NCBI GenBank assembly: GCA_018873245.2
Contig: JAEMBT020000005.1
Location: 5,752,001-5,816,000, forward strand
Direction: 5' to 3'
DNA: 64,000 nt
DNA from: Archegozetes longisetosus
Taxonomy: Eukaryota > Arthropoda > Arachnida > Sarcoptiformes > Trhypochthoniidae
Shown piece by piece: positions 51,706-64,000 of the stretch (positions are counted from its first letter, which is position 1; every line of letters starts with the position of its first letter). Position numbers and translations under genes: made by a program. The notes below the pieces were generated by a model that saw only the letters and a list, made by a program, of their open reading frames with translations, ran no database searches and had not been told where the DNA came from.

Positions 51706-54290
51706 AATAAAGTGGAATATTGACCACGAGCTACAATCTGCTTTCACTCATTATTTAGTTGCCAAACTATGCACACTATTCGATATAATCAATTTACGTT
51801 ACAATTAATGGGTTTCTAGTACATTAGAGTGTTCGCTATAACGAGAAGTGGCTGTTTGGAGTTGCTTAGCGCTTCAACGCTACAATCCCAGTTTCTTAGA
51901 ATGTGATTGAAAGTTTGGTTGAAACATTTTATAGATGATACCAGAAAATACAATAAAAATTATCAGCAGAAAAATCTCGAACAAAATATTATGCAGTAGA
52001 TTGTTGAATATTGGATTAACAAATGTTGCACGTAAGGAGAATCGAGCCTCGTAGCAAAAATAGTATGTGAACATGAAACTTTAGATCTGAATGTAGATTG
52101 TAGATTCTATGTAATGAGTATAACAATTTTGACGACGTTAGAACACAATGTACCTGTAAAACTTAGCGTCTCATTTATGCAACCGTATTCTTTGTCAATT
52201 CTAAGCTGATATCCCCATAAAATTGATTTTTAGCTTTTTATTCATTCATCTTCAATTTTATGTAATAGTTTTTATTTCTGCTTCCAAATATAGAAACACT
52301 CAAATGACGAGATGTAAAATCAATATTTTAAATGTAAGTTAATGAACGAAACTATCTCCTCATATCATATCTATAGCTAGAAATCTAACTAAAAGTCTTC
52401 AATATACAAGACTAGAAAAAATGAAAGTAAGTTTTTTTGTAAGTTAGAATGGAGACTAAGTATTAGTGAGAAAGCAGTGCAAATATTAGATTTATGCTCT
52501 ATGCAATTATGAGTATTTTCATGTTATTCTCATTAATAATAACACATAACTCATAAGTTGTGACACAATTATTTGATCACATATGTAACGTTTAATATGG
52601 TATATTCCCCAAGCTATTAAAGTTGTCCTTAAATGGCGTGGCTTAGCGAATGGGATAACTATTTTTTCAAAATCATTATGACAATTAGTATTAGGTGTAA
52701 ATTGATCAAATTTTAGTCATTCAAAGAGATGTAAAGCATATGGGGATGAAGTGGAGTAATCGACAAATATAAATCAATTTGTTATCTCGTCAAATAAAAA
52801 TAGTAATCTATATATAGAAATGGTATAACCCCAATCAAAAACAAAAATAATCGATATCCAATTTTGCCACTCTTTCTTCAGTATCCTAAGTTGGCTTCAC
52901 TTGGCATTTATTAAATTCAAGAGAAATATTAAGTTTTGCGAAATTTGGTGGCAAAGTATTTGTTTATGAAGCACCCAACAAAAGAAGCAATGTTAAATAC
53001 TTAAATATGGTTAAGCATAATATTACAACAAAAAGCTCTTTAAAATAACTATTAAAATGACAAGAAAAAATGAATGAGTAATTCATCTCGTGACGGACTT
53101 AAGCTAATGACAAACTTGAGTGGCTTGATGCAACCTAACCCAATTAAACAAAATTAAATGAGAATACAAACTAAAAAGTTAGCCTTTCATCTTACATTTG
53201 AAGTGAGCTTCAGCTGACAGCACTATTTGCATACAATATTAGATATATCTAAAAAAGCACTTTTAATCTAAAACACACATGACTTACCTAATAAGCGGCG
53301 CTTTTGTTTAGTTTTTTTCAAAAATAAATTGAAAGCTTTTTCTGCTGACTACGTACATTTAGATTTGGTTGCAATAACTATCACTATAAAATATAATTTT
53401 ACAACACAACAAATTGAATTTATGTGAAACGAACAATTTATAGACAAACGTTTATATAATTTGGCTCTACTTCTTAAATAGAGCTAAAAATGTTGAACCA
53501 AAAAAGCGATAAAATGAAACGTATTCAAGTAGAAAGTTGATAAAGATTCTTATGCTCTAGTCATAGTTGTTTTGGGAAGAAAAAGGCTCAACTATTTTGT
53601 AATTAAATTAGATCTGGGAGCGTTTTGGGTCTAATTTGTACTGTTTCAAATTGACTCAATGATTGACTTGCTCGAGAATTAGTGTTCGCCTAATTTCTAT
53701 TGATTAGTCATTCGCAACAGTCATACTAAAAGTTTGAACTATTTTCTATTTAAATTAATACTTTAATGCATTATTTCCTAACACCTCTTATCTGAATACT
53801 TATTTGAATATGAATCATTGCTAAAAGCCATTCGTGAAATTGTTTAACTGTAGAAATTTGTAGCTAATGGACGCTTGTTTTCTTCTATTAGAGTTTCTTT
53901 TATTAGAGTTTCTTTGGTTCTTCTGGAATATACTTTGTTTTAGATTTTTAATATCTTAAAAGGATTTAAATTACTGCAGTATATATGGTGTTTATTATCG
54001 AAATGAGTTGGAAAACTTTTTCAAAACTGTTTAAGCTTTTAAAAAGGAGTCATTCTTTAGAATAAGCTGGAGAGAATTATATGAAAATTGCGAATTTATT
54101 TGATGAATTAAATTATGATTTACAAAAGTATGTTCGATTCAATGGATAAAAGTAGAAATTATGCTAAATAACCGAAAAGTTAGAAATATATGCATACTTC
54201 CAAATAGAAAACTAACTGATAATTTACAAAAGTTTTCAACTCTAGCTTACAATATAATTAAATTAATATTAGGAATTTATTATATAAATA

Positions 54291-57200
54291 TTAAGCTTGA
54301 ATCGTCCCGTTTTTCATATTCTCTTCAGCTGGTCTTTCGCTCACATCATAGGTCTGAAAAAGAAGAGCAATAGAAAATAAGATTAGTTGATGTTTGGATA
54401 AAAATTATATGAAAGATAGTTTGCTATATGAAAGATAGTTTGTTATATGAAAGATAGAAAATTATATTAAATGCAATACTTTTATATAGGATGGATTGTC
54501 ATAGGCAGCTTCTGATGGAGCTCTAGTAATCGGTGCCTTAGCTGTCGATTGTTTTCTTAGTAAAAAGTACAAGGCAATGAAAAATGCTGTTCCAGTCACG
54601 GCCGCCACTGCTGACACTATTACCAGATAATATCTGGTATCCATCATCTCATTCTCCCTAAGTGCTTCTGCTTCGTTGGCTATGGTTTTAGTTATTTAAG
54701 AGAAATAAAACATTAGTTGTAATTGAAAAAGCATGTTTTAAGAGGTTTTGGTGAGAGCTGAACAAATAACTCACTAGAAGTGTGAATTTTGTTAATTTTT
54801 GGTGGTCTCTCTTTTGTCGTAAATTCGATTGCATTAGAAGATACTGTTTTTCCATTTGCTAAATAAAGATCAATCCATGCTTTGTATCTATACAATCAAA
54901 AAACATTTGAATTACTAATTATTTTTAGAAACTAACTCAATAATTACCTCCTATTAGGCTCTAAACCGTCTAAAACGAGTTTTCCGTTTTCATTAGGTAC
55001 TCTAAATGCATGCAAGAGTTGCATACTTTCATCGCTGCGATACGATATCTTAGCCACATTTATATATTTACTGATAGGCAGTGGCAAACCATTTAATTTA
55101 ATTTGTGTTTGCAGAGCGTCAACATTCACATCATTGGGAGTCAGGTGGACATGAATGTCAAACTCGTCTTTAGGTGGTAAGGGCATATCGATGACAATCG
55201 GTTTGGTGGAAATGATGTGAGTTGAGATATCAGGGTTGGGAGTGAAAACTAAATCTACTGCATATGCCACTCCTGGCTCCAAATCTCGCAATACGTAAGA
55301 TCGAACGTCTCTGTGTAGTACTTGTGTCAATTGCCACTCGTTCTCGTCTTGTTCTGCCTTTTTATATCTTATTTGAATTCCGTCTATAAACTTCTTTTCT
55401 TGTGGACTGAATTGTCTCCACGAGATCTTCAATGACGAATGATCATTAGAAACTGCATTCAACTGAACGTCCAGCATAATCATCGGTGGCACAGTTGTAG
55501 TTGTTGTGGATGTGGTCACACTGGAAGGTATTGGAGGTAAATAGAGCTTATAAATTTCACTTTCAGGGCCAGACTGTAGCGCTTCAATGATAACTTGTAT
55601 TTGGAAGAAATAAGTAGTGTCAGGGCTGAGATTTCCCAAATGGTACTCAATGTTGGGAGTGTCAAACAATCGTTTAGGTCTGGCGAACTTCTGAATATTC
55701 CACTGAGATCTTGGAATATTCAAATCAGTCGTATAGTGCAGCTCTGCGTGTCCTATCAGTCCAACCAATAGAGATGGTAATGTGAAGCGAATTCGAGCTG
55801 ATGTCGAATTTAGCGCTACTATATTCACATGCTCTAAATCCCTGCCTGTAATTACGGAAATAGTAAATTCTTATAATTCCCTTCAAATGTTGTTTGCTTA
55901 TTCTAAATAAAACTTATTTCAATTTTTCGATCGTAATTTAGGTTTAGTTTCAAATCAGTGCTGAAGTAATCAATTTTTGACATGAAGTCAGTACAGTTCG
56001 GGACATTAAAATAATGCATAGCTACGAGAAAAACATCGTTGCTGTCATCCTCCCTATGTTAGGAGCGTCATTTTCGACTTAACTTTTAATTACAAATCTC
56101 TTTTTAGTCTTAAATGATTAAGAACCGAGTCTGATATTAATATGAGCTATGATGAGAAGAAGGAAACGTTGAGATAGGAAGGTATGGTTTTTCGTAGCTA
56201 TGATTGATTTCTCGTAGCTGTGCATGCTCTTAGTTAGAAATATACCTGAATCTTTAGAATCATTGCAAATAACGTAAGGGCACAAAATGACGGGATCGTC
56301 AGGAATTACAATTGATGGATTGGGACAATCAACAGTAGGTTGCAAAAAGCGGTCAGTGATTTGCGGGCATCCTCCCGGATGGCACTGAGCGTGAGGTATT
56401 CCATTAGTTAGTTTACACTGACATCGCCTTTTCAATCCTACACTCTTGTCATCCCATTGTTCACCCAATTTATACCGTTTCCCATTGTGTGAGCAATCAT
56501 TCGCTAGCAATGAATCAAATTAAGTTTAGTTAGACTTTCGTTAGGCTGAGGAGGTATTGCTATTGTGTTTAGATTACTTTAGATTATGTTAGACATTTTT
56601 AGACACTTTAACTCCAGTCAACTTAGACTTGTTAACTAATTTCAATCCTGTTTCAACTCATTTCAATCTAAAATGAACCACTAATTTGTTGACTGAGTGT
56701 CCGCAGAAGAGTCAACAAACTCGTACTTCCTAAATCATGCAGTTATTACATGCACAGAAATGTGTTTATTTTTGACTAATCACAACCAAGTTTGACTCAT
56801 TATGAAAGATACACTTGAGTTCTGACATTGACACGACATAAGTATAATACTTTTTGTTCAGAGACAATATAACACAATAATGATAAACGTTTTTCGAGCT
56901 ACAAGACAACAGTCACATAGAGTTCATGCCCATTCCACAAGAATAACACTTATATTGATCAACCTTTACATCACGAAATCTTATGAATATTTAATGAGAG
57001 ATAAACATTGACGGATATTGCGATGAATATTTTAAACTTACTTGACTTTTCTTGCTCTCGACATAACCAATGCAAACAACAATTGTCTCCTATTAATATG
57101 AAATTTTAAAATTAATGCTTTAAACAAATATTTTTTATTTACTTTCAATACTTCGTAAAATAAACTTAATTCAACTATACCTGGAAGGTGCCCGCGATAT

Positions 57201-60200
57201 GCCATTGCAGGAGGACATGGAAGATGTGGAGGAGGAATATCTGGTACTGAAGGACATCGGTTTTCACAATCAACTTTTCCTTTACTGCAAACACATCTTG
57301 TGCCGCAAGGAAGTAATTCTTGGGGAATGTGTTTGAAGTTAGGGAATCTTATCCCAGCGAATGAACACGAGCCGTCTAAACAAATACCATTTAGTTAATA
57401 CAATTGCAATGCCAACATCAATTTTCAATTACCATTTTTGCATCTTGGCTCTGGGCAACAATTCGGTGGAGTCGGAATAAAGTGCGGGTCGATATCCCAT
57501 TCCAAACAGTCTGAAACGTGAGGTCCGAAATTGTGAGGACATTCAATCGCAGCACAATTCAGTCTCGCGTCGTGACCGCAATGACAAACTGCTCTGCAAT
57601 TATCATAAATTTCTTCTCCGATTGCAATTTTTCGTCCTTTAAATTCGCAAAACTGTTTATTCCTTGAAGATGTCGGCTTTTCGGGTAAATCCAATGCTGT
57701 AATAGTTTACAAAAAAATGTTTAGAAAACCAATTGAATTGTATTATATTTGTATCTAAATTGATTTAATACTGACGGTTCAGATTGTTATGACAGACAAC
57801 ATATGGACAAATACAAGGATCGTCAGGCTGTACAATTTGTGGACTTGGGCACTGAGGGCTTGGTTGTCGAGCGTTGCTCGGAAGTGTAGCGCATCCACCC
57901 TTGCATTGAACAGCAGTGGTGCCATTAGGCAATAGTGAACATTGGCACGACTTTTTCAGACAACTGGTACCAGTATCCCACGATTGACCAATTTTATAGA
58001 CTTTTCCAGCTTCACTTATACAGAAAGGTTCGGCATCGGGATCGTGAGGTATATTCTTCTTATTAGATTTGTCACAAATGGGAACAGTGCAACAGGGATC
58101 ATCAGGAGCAGGGCCCCAGTCACAGTTTTCGTAGCCAACTGTATCGATATAAACTGGACACCTCTCTTCGCACTCTCTTAAACCTCCCTCTCGACAAACG
58201 CACTTATATTCACAATCGCCTTCGTAAAACACTTCTCCCACTTCGATCGTCCGATTCCCGTGAAAACAACCATTAAATGTGATGTCAATTCCTGGTGGAT
58301 ATGTTCGCACAAATACCGTATTACTCGATGAGTTATGCAGCTTGACTCTCATTAAGTAGTCTGTTTGAGACATCAAACCGCCGACGTCTATTTCATAAAT
58401 ATCAGTTGCAATTACTCTTATGGCTTCCTCCATAACATCTATTGTGTGCCATTCACGAGAATCGTTGTCTTTCTCTGATTCTGTCTCATTAGCAGGTATG
58501 ATACTAAAAAGTAGCCTCAAACTAGTGCCAAGTATTCCGCTCTTCAAACTGGGTATCATTACTCTTAGTTTGACCGAAGAAGAATTGAAAGCTTCGGCTG
58601 AATCGATAATAATTTCTGGTTTATCACTGATTGTATCTTTTTTGTCACAGACAGAAATTTTACAGCATTCAGGATCGTCGGGGTCAGTAACAAGTCTGCA
58701 AAAGACCTCGTCATAACCTGGATCGAGAGCACATCGCGGAACACATTGTAATCTACCGTGAGATTGACAGAGACATCTTAATTGACAATCAACGAAGAAC
58801 ACTTGACCATCTGTATAGGTTTGATTGTTGTGTTGACATCCATCGATAGGTTTAGGGATTGGTGGATGAGAGGAAGTATGAGAAGCATGTTCAGAAGTAT
58901 GTTCGGGCGTGAAATCACCAGTCAAAGTAGTATTTTGAGTAGCTGTTTGACAATCAAGAATTTTGCAGCATTCGTCTTTAGGGTCTTTTATAAGAGTGCA
59001 ACCATTCGGTACTAAGTCATTTGCTTTATGAGTGCATCTGTCACTGCATTCAACCTCTAATGCTTCGGAACAGATACAGAGCTGACAACTATCATTAAAT
59101 GATTGTCCCGGAGAGTAATAACTATTTTTATATAAGCACATTAGAGTCGGCTTTGTGTTCTTTACGCATCCCTTAATCGTATCCTTAGGGTCACCACTAA
59201 ATCCTTGCTGACATCGACAAGTCGGCATATCGTCTTCCATTTCGCAATAAGCGTTCAGACCACACGTCAAATTCTCACAGTTGATTTTCTTTGCCACTGA
59301 ATTCACACATACTGTTCCACCACATAATGTTTTGCAGCATTTCTTAAGGCCAGTGCAATGGTAATCGTGGGAACATTCTTGTTTGCATTTACCACCGCTT
59401 CCATCTCTACCATCGATCATATTAGGACAGAAACCAGGCTTATCAGAAAACCCAACGGCTTCGTTTGTTCTACCTTCTTGTGGATGGTGAGTACATTTGA
59501 TAGATACACAACACGCGTCGTCAGGTGATGGCGTTTCGGTGCATTTAGGATTACCATTAAGAGTACCGGCTCTGACAAACGGCTGATTACATCTGAAAAT
59601 AGGTTCTTAAGTTATAATCTAATATCTGAAAGTCTAAAACCAGCCAAAATCTAAAACTGGCAAACGTTTTAGTATTTACATAACAATTAGAAAACAGTAA
59701 ATATAATCTAATAAATACCTGTCAGAACACTCTCCCTCATCACTTCCTCTACAAATGCATCGAAGATCGCATCCTTCAAAGAATTCCTCGCCAATAGCAT
59801 AAGTAGTATTGTTTCTAAAACAGCCGTCCTCAGTAAAGACAGTGATAACCTCAGAGCCTAAGCCCAACTTTCTGGTGTCAATATCTTCCCAAACCAGTAC
59901 TTGTATTTGATAAGCTGAGTGCGGATGTAGTGATTTTATTGTTACAAAAGGGGTATTATTTGCTTGTATCTGAATCCAATCTGATTCTACTGGATTTGAT
60001 GTTATATTATTTGGATCTTTGTTTTCATCATGTTTATTGTTATTTGATATATTTTCGATTGGCTTGTATTGCACTACATATCCTGATTCATAGTTTGGTA
60101 GCTTGAAGTCATCAAAGGCAATGCTGATGGATGTTGGGCTCCGTTGTGTTACTAAAACTTTAGGTGGATTTTCGTTGGATGAATGATCTGAAAACAGAGC

Positions 60201-61169
60201 AAGATGAGCTAACATGACTCGATATGACCTAACATGAGATGATTCAAACTAATAAACCACTTACTGGCGCATTGATACTTGACGCAACATTCAGGGTCTC
60301 TTTGATCGATCACTTGTTTGCACGAACTGTTGTTTGGTGAACCACTTTTAACTTGACATCTATCCCGACACTCAATTCGCCCATTTTGATAGCATTGACA
60401 AACCTGTTCGCAGCCGATATAATACTTTTCTCCGATAGCGATCGATTTGGAAGAATTCAAAAAACAACCGTCTAACCAAGAAAATGATTTTCAGAATGAA
60501 ACAATCAGAACCAGATGATTATTTGATAAAATATGATACAAGCATTTATTAAGTAAATCTAATTTTTCAACCAAATCAAATTCATTTATGCCTCACTTAC
60601 TTTCTATGCTTCATTTCTACATTAGTTATACATTCACTCTTTCAATATCTATCAGGCTCACATTTGAATACATTCTAAGTCTACTCAAAGTCTATCCTGA
60701 AATATACACAGAAGTCTATTGAGAAATGCACTGTGAAATCTATTGAAAAGTGTATTGAGAAATGTTTTTGAATATTATTTGAGTGATCGTCATTATAACG
60801 CTGTTCGGTTGATCAACTTTTGATAGCTTTCTTCAAGCATTCTTTTCGCTTCAACAATTTATCCTAAAAACTTCTTTGTCGCAACATTTTCACGCAAACA
60901 AAGCTAATATCAAAATTGATTTCTAAATATATGCCTCTTAAAACAAATACCTTTTATTACTATCTGACTAAATCTAAAGGTTAAGATTTTTCTGCTTATT
61001 ATTCTCAGAATAGACGAGTTACTTCATGCAAACATCCTTTCAGTCCCCTTTTCTTAGTATGTAGTATTAATAGTTTTCAATCAAATACTTTTTATATACT
61101 TTTTATATGCTATTTGATGATGCTTTCTAAGAATTAAAGGATATTTAAGTAGCATTTCTTCAGAAGTAT

Positions 61170-61233
<64 letters not shown>

Positions 61234-61649
61234 TAACCACATTTTTGAATATTAAAATAACTTATTCACTATTGTATTGAAATGTGAGTTGAATTGTTAT
61301 TACCTTTAGTTCTGGTAATGATAGTCTCGTGAGAGCCGCTTTCTTCCACTCGTATATAATATCCGGTATTTGGTCGAAGTTTGTCTATTTTAGTTACGGA
61401 TTTATTTGTCGAATTTGATTCAGTCTAGGATTGAATGTAAAAATATTTCAACATTTTCTCAACTTCATAATAATAATTGAAATCATACAATAATTACTTC
61501 TATTTTTGTCCATTCTATAGTAAAACCAGAAGAAGGAATCACAGATATCGATACAGATGCATTAGGACTTAGTTCAGGTGATTGAAGAGATCTCCAGCGA
61601 ATTTTTATTGAGTTGTGAGTTACGTCGAACTTTTGGACTAGCAGTTTAC
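54291..61649 (-). CDS. Large type-I membrane protein with VWC, WAP, EGF and FN3 modules (arthropod 'putative epidermal cell surface receptor' type), 5' end not found
   Basis: Thirteen exons: 61498-61649, 61304-61424, 60265-60471, 59719-60187, 57776-59592, 57433-57696, 57181-57375, 57042-57089, 56246-56503, 54948-55845, 54775-54887, 54480-54679 and 54291-54353. They join in frame to 1600 visible residues. Order: FN3; VWC; FN3; VWC; an eight-cysteine WAP domain (CPNMID...KKCCKTLCGG); an EGF-like module (CGLNAYC...CRCQQGFSG); two VWC; FN3; five VWC or VWC-like; three FN3 with a Thr-rich linker (TTSTTTTTVPP); one transmembrane helix (YYLVIVSAVAAVTGTAFFIA); and a short tail with AYDNPSY, an NPxY endocytosis/PTB motif. 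The modules suggest an extracellular adhesion or BMP-type ligand-binding role; this is inference. Most introns are phase 1, as in shuffled extracellular domains. The first visible exon starts in phase 1, so at least a signal-peptide exon lies further upstream. Confidence 0.85.
61172..61226. repeat. (GA)27 microsatellite
   Basis: Pure GA run of about 55 bases, followed by GCGAGAGA, in the intron between the second and third visible exons of the receptor-like gene. Confidence 0.96.
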
Positions 61650-64000
61650 CTATAATTAGATTGATTTAAATATTAGTTATGTTTTTCGACATTAAGTTAT
61701 GTTTTTAGCTATACTAAAACTTATGCTTTTATTAGTTAATAATTTTGATTTATTGTATTTTAGTTCACTTTATACAACAATCAGATAGTCACAAATCTCA
61801 CGGATCTATGAGTTTGTCAATCTTAAGGATGACCTCTAAATCAGTTAAGATCTATGCGTATTTTAGATAAACTTAATTTATTTAATTGGTTCACGAACTT
61901 GTTCTAACTTGTCATTCAGTCATTACATGACTGTGGTATTATTTAGACCCATATTAGTAACTAATTCTAATTTTAGTTGTTAACCAATTTTAATATTCAA
62001 CACTTCTCTCCACTTTACACTTGTTTTTCTTAGATTATTTATATATTTTACTTTGATTTACTTTAATCTATTTTGGTTCTCTTATCTTAAGTTCTCTTAT
62101 CTTAAGTTATCAAAATCATATTTTGTCTGACAAGTGCGTAAGGATGCTTTGAATACTGATCTGATTGACGCTGGTTATACATTTGAATATATGCATTTGA
62201 AACAACAATTATTTTAACTTACGGGGTAACATGTCATTTAGAATAACTTAGAAAAACATCCACTCAATAAAACTAGAGAATAGCTGCAATTTAGATTTTA
62301 TTACTTAAGTTATCTTATATAGTCCAAAACAATTACTAAATTGTGACTTGTATCAATAAAGAACGGTTTTATGAATTTTTCTTATTCTTATACTAATGTT
62401 GAGCCTTTACTTAAGCTGAAAAATGAACAAAAATCCGTAAACATTACTTAAATGACCTGAAAACGAGATGAAGGTAAACTATTTCTATGAATTTAAGAGT
62501 TTTGATGATTAAACTAGTTTCTATTTGATATGAAATATCTAAATGTCCGTGTCCAAATTGGAAACTATTTAAAGAAAAAAGCATGAAATACCATTAAACC
62601 ATTCTGAATATTAATGATTAGTCTTAAATTCTAATTACATTTCTAGTTTAAATTTGATGTATAAGATAATTTATATAAACTACTAGACCAACTACTGGTG
62701 ATTCATTTGATCCCCTTTTCTAACATATTTCAAGTTTGAACTATGCTTCAAAATAGGATAGTTTGCTAAGCACTCAAAGTTTTGATCAATATTAAACAAC
62801 TCAATACTAAAGTCTAGCATTAAAAAAATCATATGAATACTAAGTTATAATTATAATTGTATTTTTTGTTCTGTCAAACACAAAATAACAATTATATACC
62901 ATCAATATTTCAGTGCTATATTTAGAACAGAATAAGCATTGATTGGCAGTAAATGTTAATTGATACGATGAAAAACAAAATCCATTCAACTATATGACAG
63001 ACTTGAATGAACGTCAATGTTATACTCACTAATCGATTTATTGGGTTTCATTAGAATGAAGGGTAACTCATATAAATTAGGAAATAATATTAACAATGAA
63101 AATTACTTTGCTATCAATTAATAACAAGTAATAGGGTTATTGTTTCCAAGTTATTCTCCTTAACTTAATAATGATCATTTATAAATTGACTTTTATTTCC
63201 TTTTCAGAATATATCGTAAGAATACTTGAGAATACTTATTGTATTGTTGTATTACGTCGATATTTCATAAAATAAATTTATCATTCGCTTTATTATATAC
63301 TAGAATCAGTTATAAACTAATACATCAATTATTAGAGAACACAACATCTCTAGTTTTTAAACTATCTCCTCTTTTCTACTTCTTATAACAAATGAACCAA
63401 CATTATTTCTCAACTCTTTTACGCTTTTATGAGTCTTATATGTTTCTAAATTATTAGCTCATACTGAACAAACGTTAATACAGTCTAGCAAACAGCTGTT
63501 TGAAACTTTAGGTTGAAAGCAAAAACAATATCAGTCCAAGCTTTACATTGCTCCAATATTGGTTAACTTGAGGACGAGTCTTTCTATAACACCTTTATAT
63601 ATACGCTATGTTCATTTCATTTATTCCAAATCAAACTTTGTCTCTAGTTTTTTATTAGATATTTCAAATTCATGTTTTTAAATAGGATTTTACCAGAAAA
63701 CGCGATCATTAAAAGCAATCAAGACTTATACAACTAATTGAGTGAAAGTGAAAGACCATCAATAATAGTGAGGTATAAGATAGAGCGTTGGTTTTTCATT
63801 ATAAAATCATTTTGCCTCAGGCATAACGAAAGAAAGAAAAATTTCTTCTACTCTCACAACGTTCGACACAATATTAAGCTCTCTTCACTCGACAACGCAC
63901 TCATTTACTAACCGGATCTTTGCTACCGACTTGTCAAACTTGCGTAAACGAGATACTGTTGAATTAGTTAAATATCGAATCAAATTATCCACACTTCAGT
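61650..64000 (-). other. Probable 5' intron of the receptor-like gene; nothing recognised
   Basis: The exon at 61498-61649 needs a preceding exon ending in phase 1. I found no coding segment with a matching donor up to the window edge, so the signal-peptide exon is probably beyond 64000 or too short to recognise. No repeats of note. Confidence 0.55.

Larger units (their letters stand above)
46419..54290. other. Upstream region of the exchanger; gene-free 7.9 kb
   Basis: No coding exon was recognised on either strand. The part next to 46418 should hold the exchanger 5' UTR. An AG lies one base before its ATG context, so a non-coding leader exon further upstream is possible but unproven. A minus-strand AATAAA at 54276-54281 lies 10 bases past the stop of the receptor-like gene. 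Other contents: MITE B (49074-49246), GA and CT runs (51290-51307, 51680-51705), and a duplicated 36-base word (48544-48612). Confidence 0.6.

Noticed and set aside
57942-59015. Plus-strand open frames opposite the large exon of the receptor-like gene
   Set aside because: Antisense shadows of the cysteine-rich coding strand.

Overview
The window is AT-rich eukaryotic nuclear DNA (about 70% A+T by eye) from an animal, most likely an arthropod. A mite or other chelicerate would fit, but the sequence does not settle this. The evidence is the set of spliced genes: a Plc21C-type phospholipase C beta, a Calx/NCX-type Na+/Ca2+ exchanger, and a VWC/WAP/EGF/FN3 membrane protein of the kind usually named 'putative epidermal cell surface receptor' in arthropod genomes. 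Introns are of two kinds. Housekeeping genes have tiny introns of about 60-120 bases. The signalling and transport genes have introns up to 9 kb that carry microsatellites and small non-autonomous DNA transposons (MITEs). No virus-like element, LTR element, rRNA or CRISPR array was recognised.

Layout: (1) 1-13500, minus strand: the first four coding exons (PH-domain region) of a PLC-beta gene that runs off the left edge. (2) 15548-16658, minus: complete proteasome alpha-7 subunit (PSMA3), six exons, 256 aa. (3) 17154-19406, plus: complete Angel-family phosphatase/CCR4-like protein, two exons, 543 aa, head-to-head with PSMA3. (4) 21316-22435, minus: complete fructosamine-3-kinase, three exons, 311 aa. 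(5) 23278-25460, plus: a 704-aa lysine/serine/asparagine-rich protein with C-terminal Ig-like (ASH/MSP-like) segments, possibly a fast-evolving Spd-2/CEP192 relative, head-to-head with FN3K. (6) 30386-46418, minus: a full Na+/Ca2+ exchanger, nine coding positions, about 901 aa. (7) 54291 to at least 61649, minus: thirteen exons of a large type-I membrane protein, 1600 aa visible, with its 5' end not found.

The most interesting signals are in the exchanger gene. Two tandem 159-base exons (31336-31494 and 31854-32012) have the same phases and length. Both encode the same stretch of the alpha-2 ion-transport repeat, with 39 of 54 residues identical, so they look like mutually exclusive exons that would change a gating helix while keeping the ion-binding motif. 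The same gene has a GC-AG intron, a one-base shortfall in a homopolymer in the CBD1 exon, and two copies of a 180-190 bp MITE in opposite orientation flanking exons 4 and 5, an arrangement known to favour circular RNA or exon skipping.

The genes do not form a pathway. PLC-beta and the exchanger are both Ca2+-signalling components but are 17 kb apart with unrelated genes between them. The remaining DNA consists of shared divergent promoters (PSMA3/Angel and FN3K/Spd-2-like), convergent 3' regions, and introns with GA/CT tracts, minisatellites and at least three MITE families.
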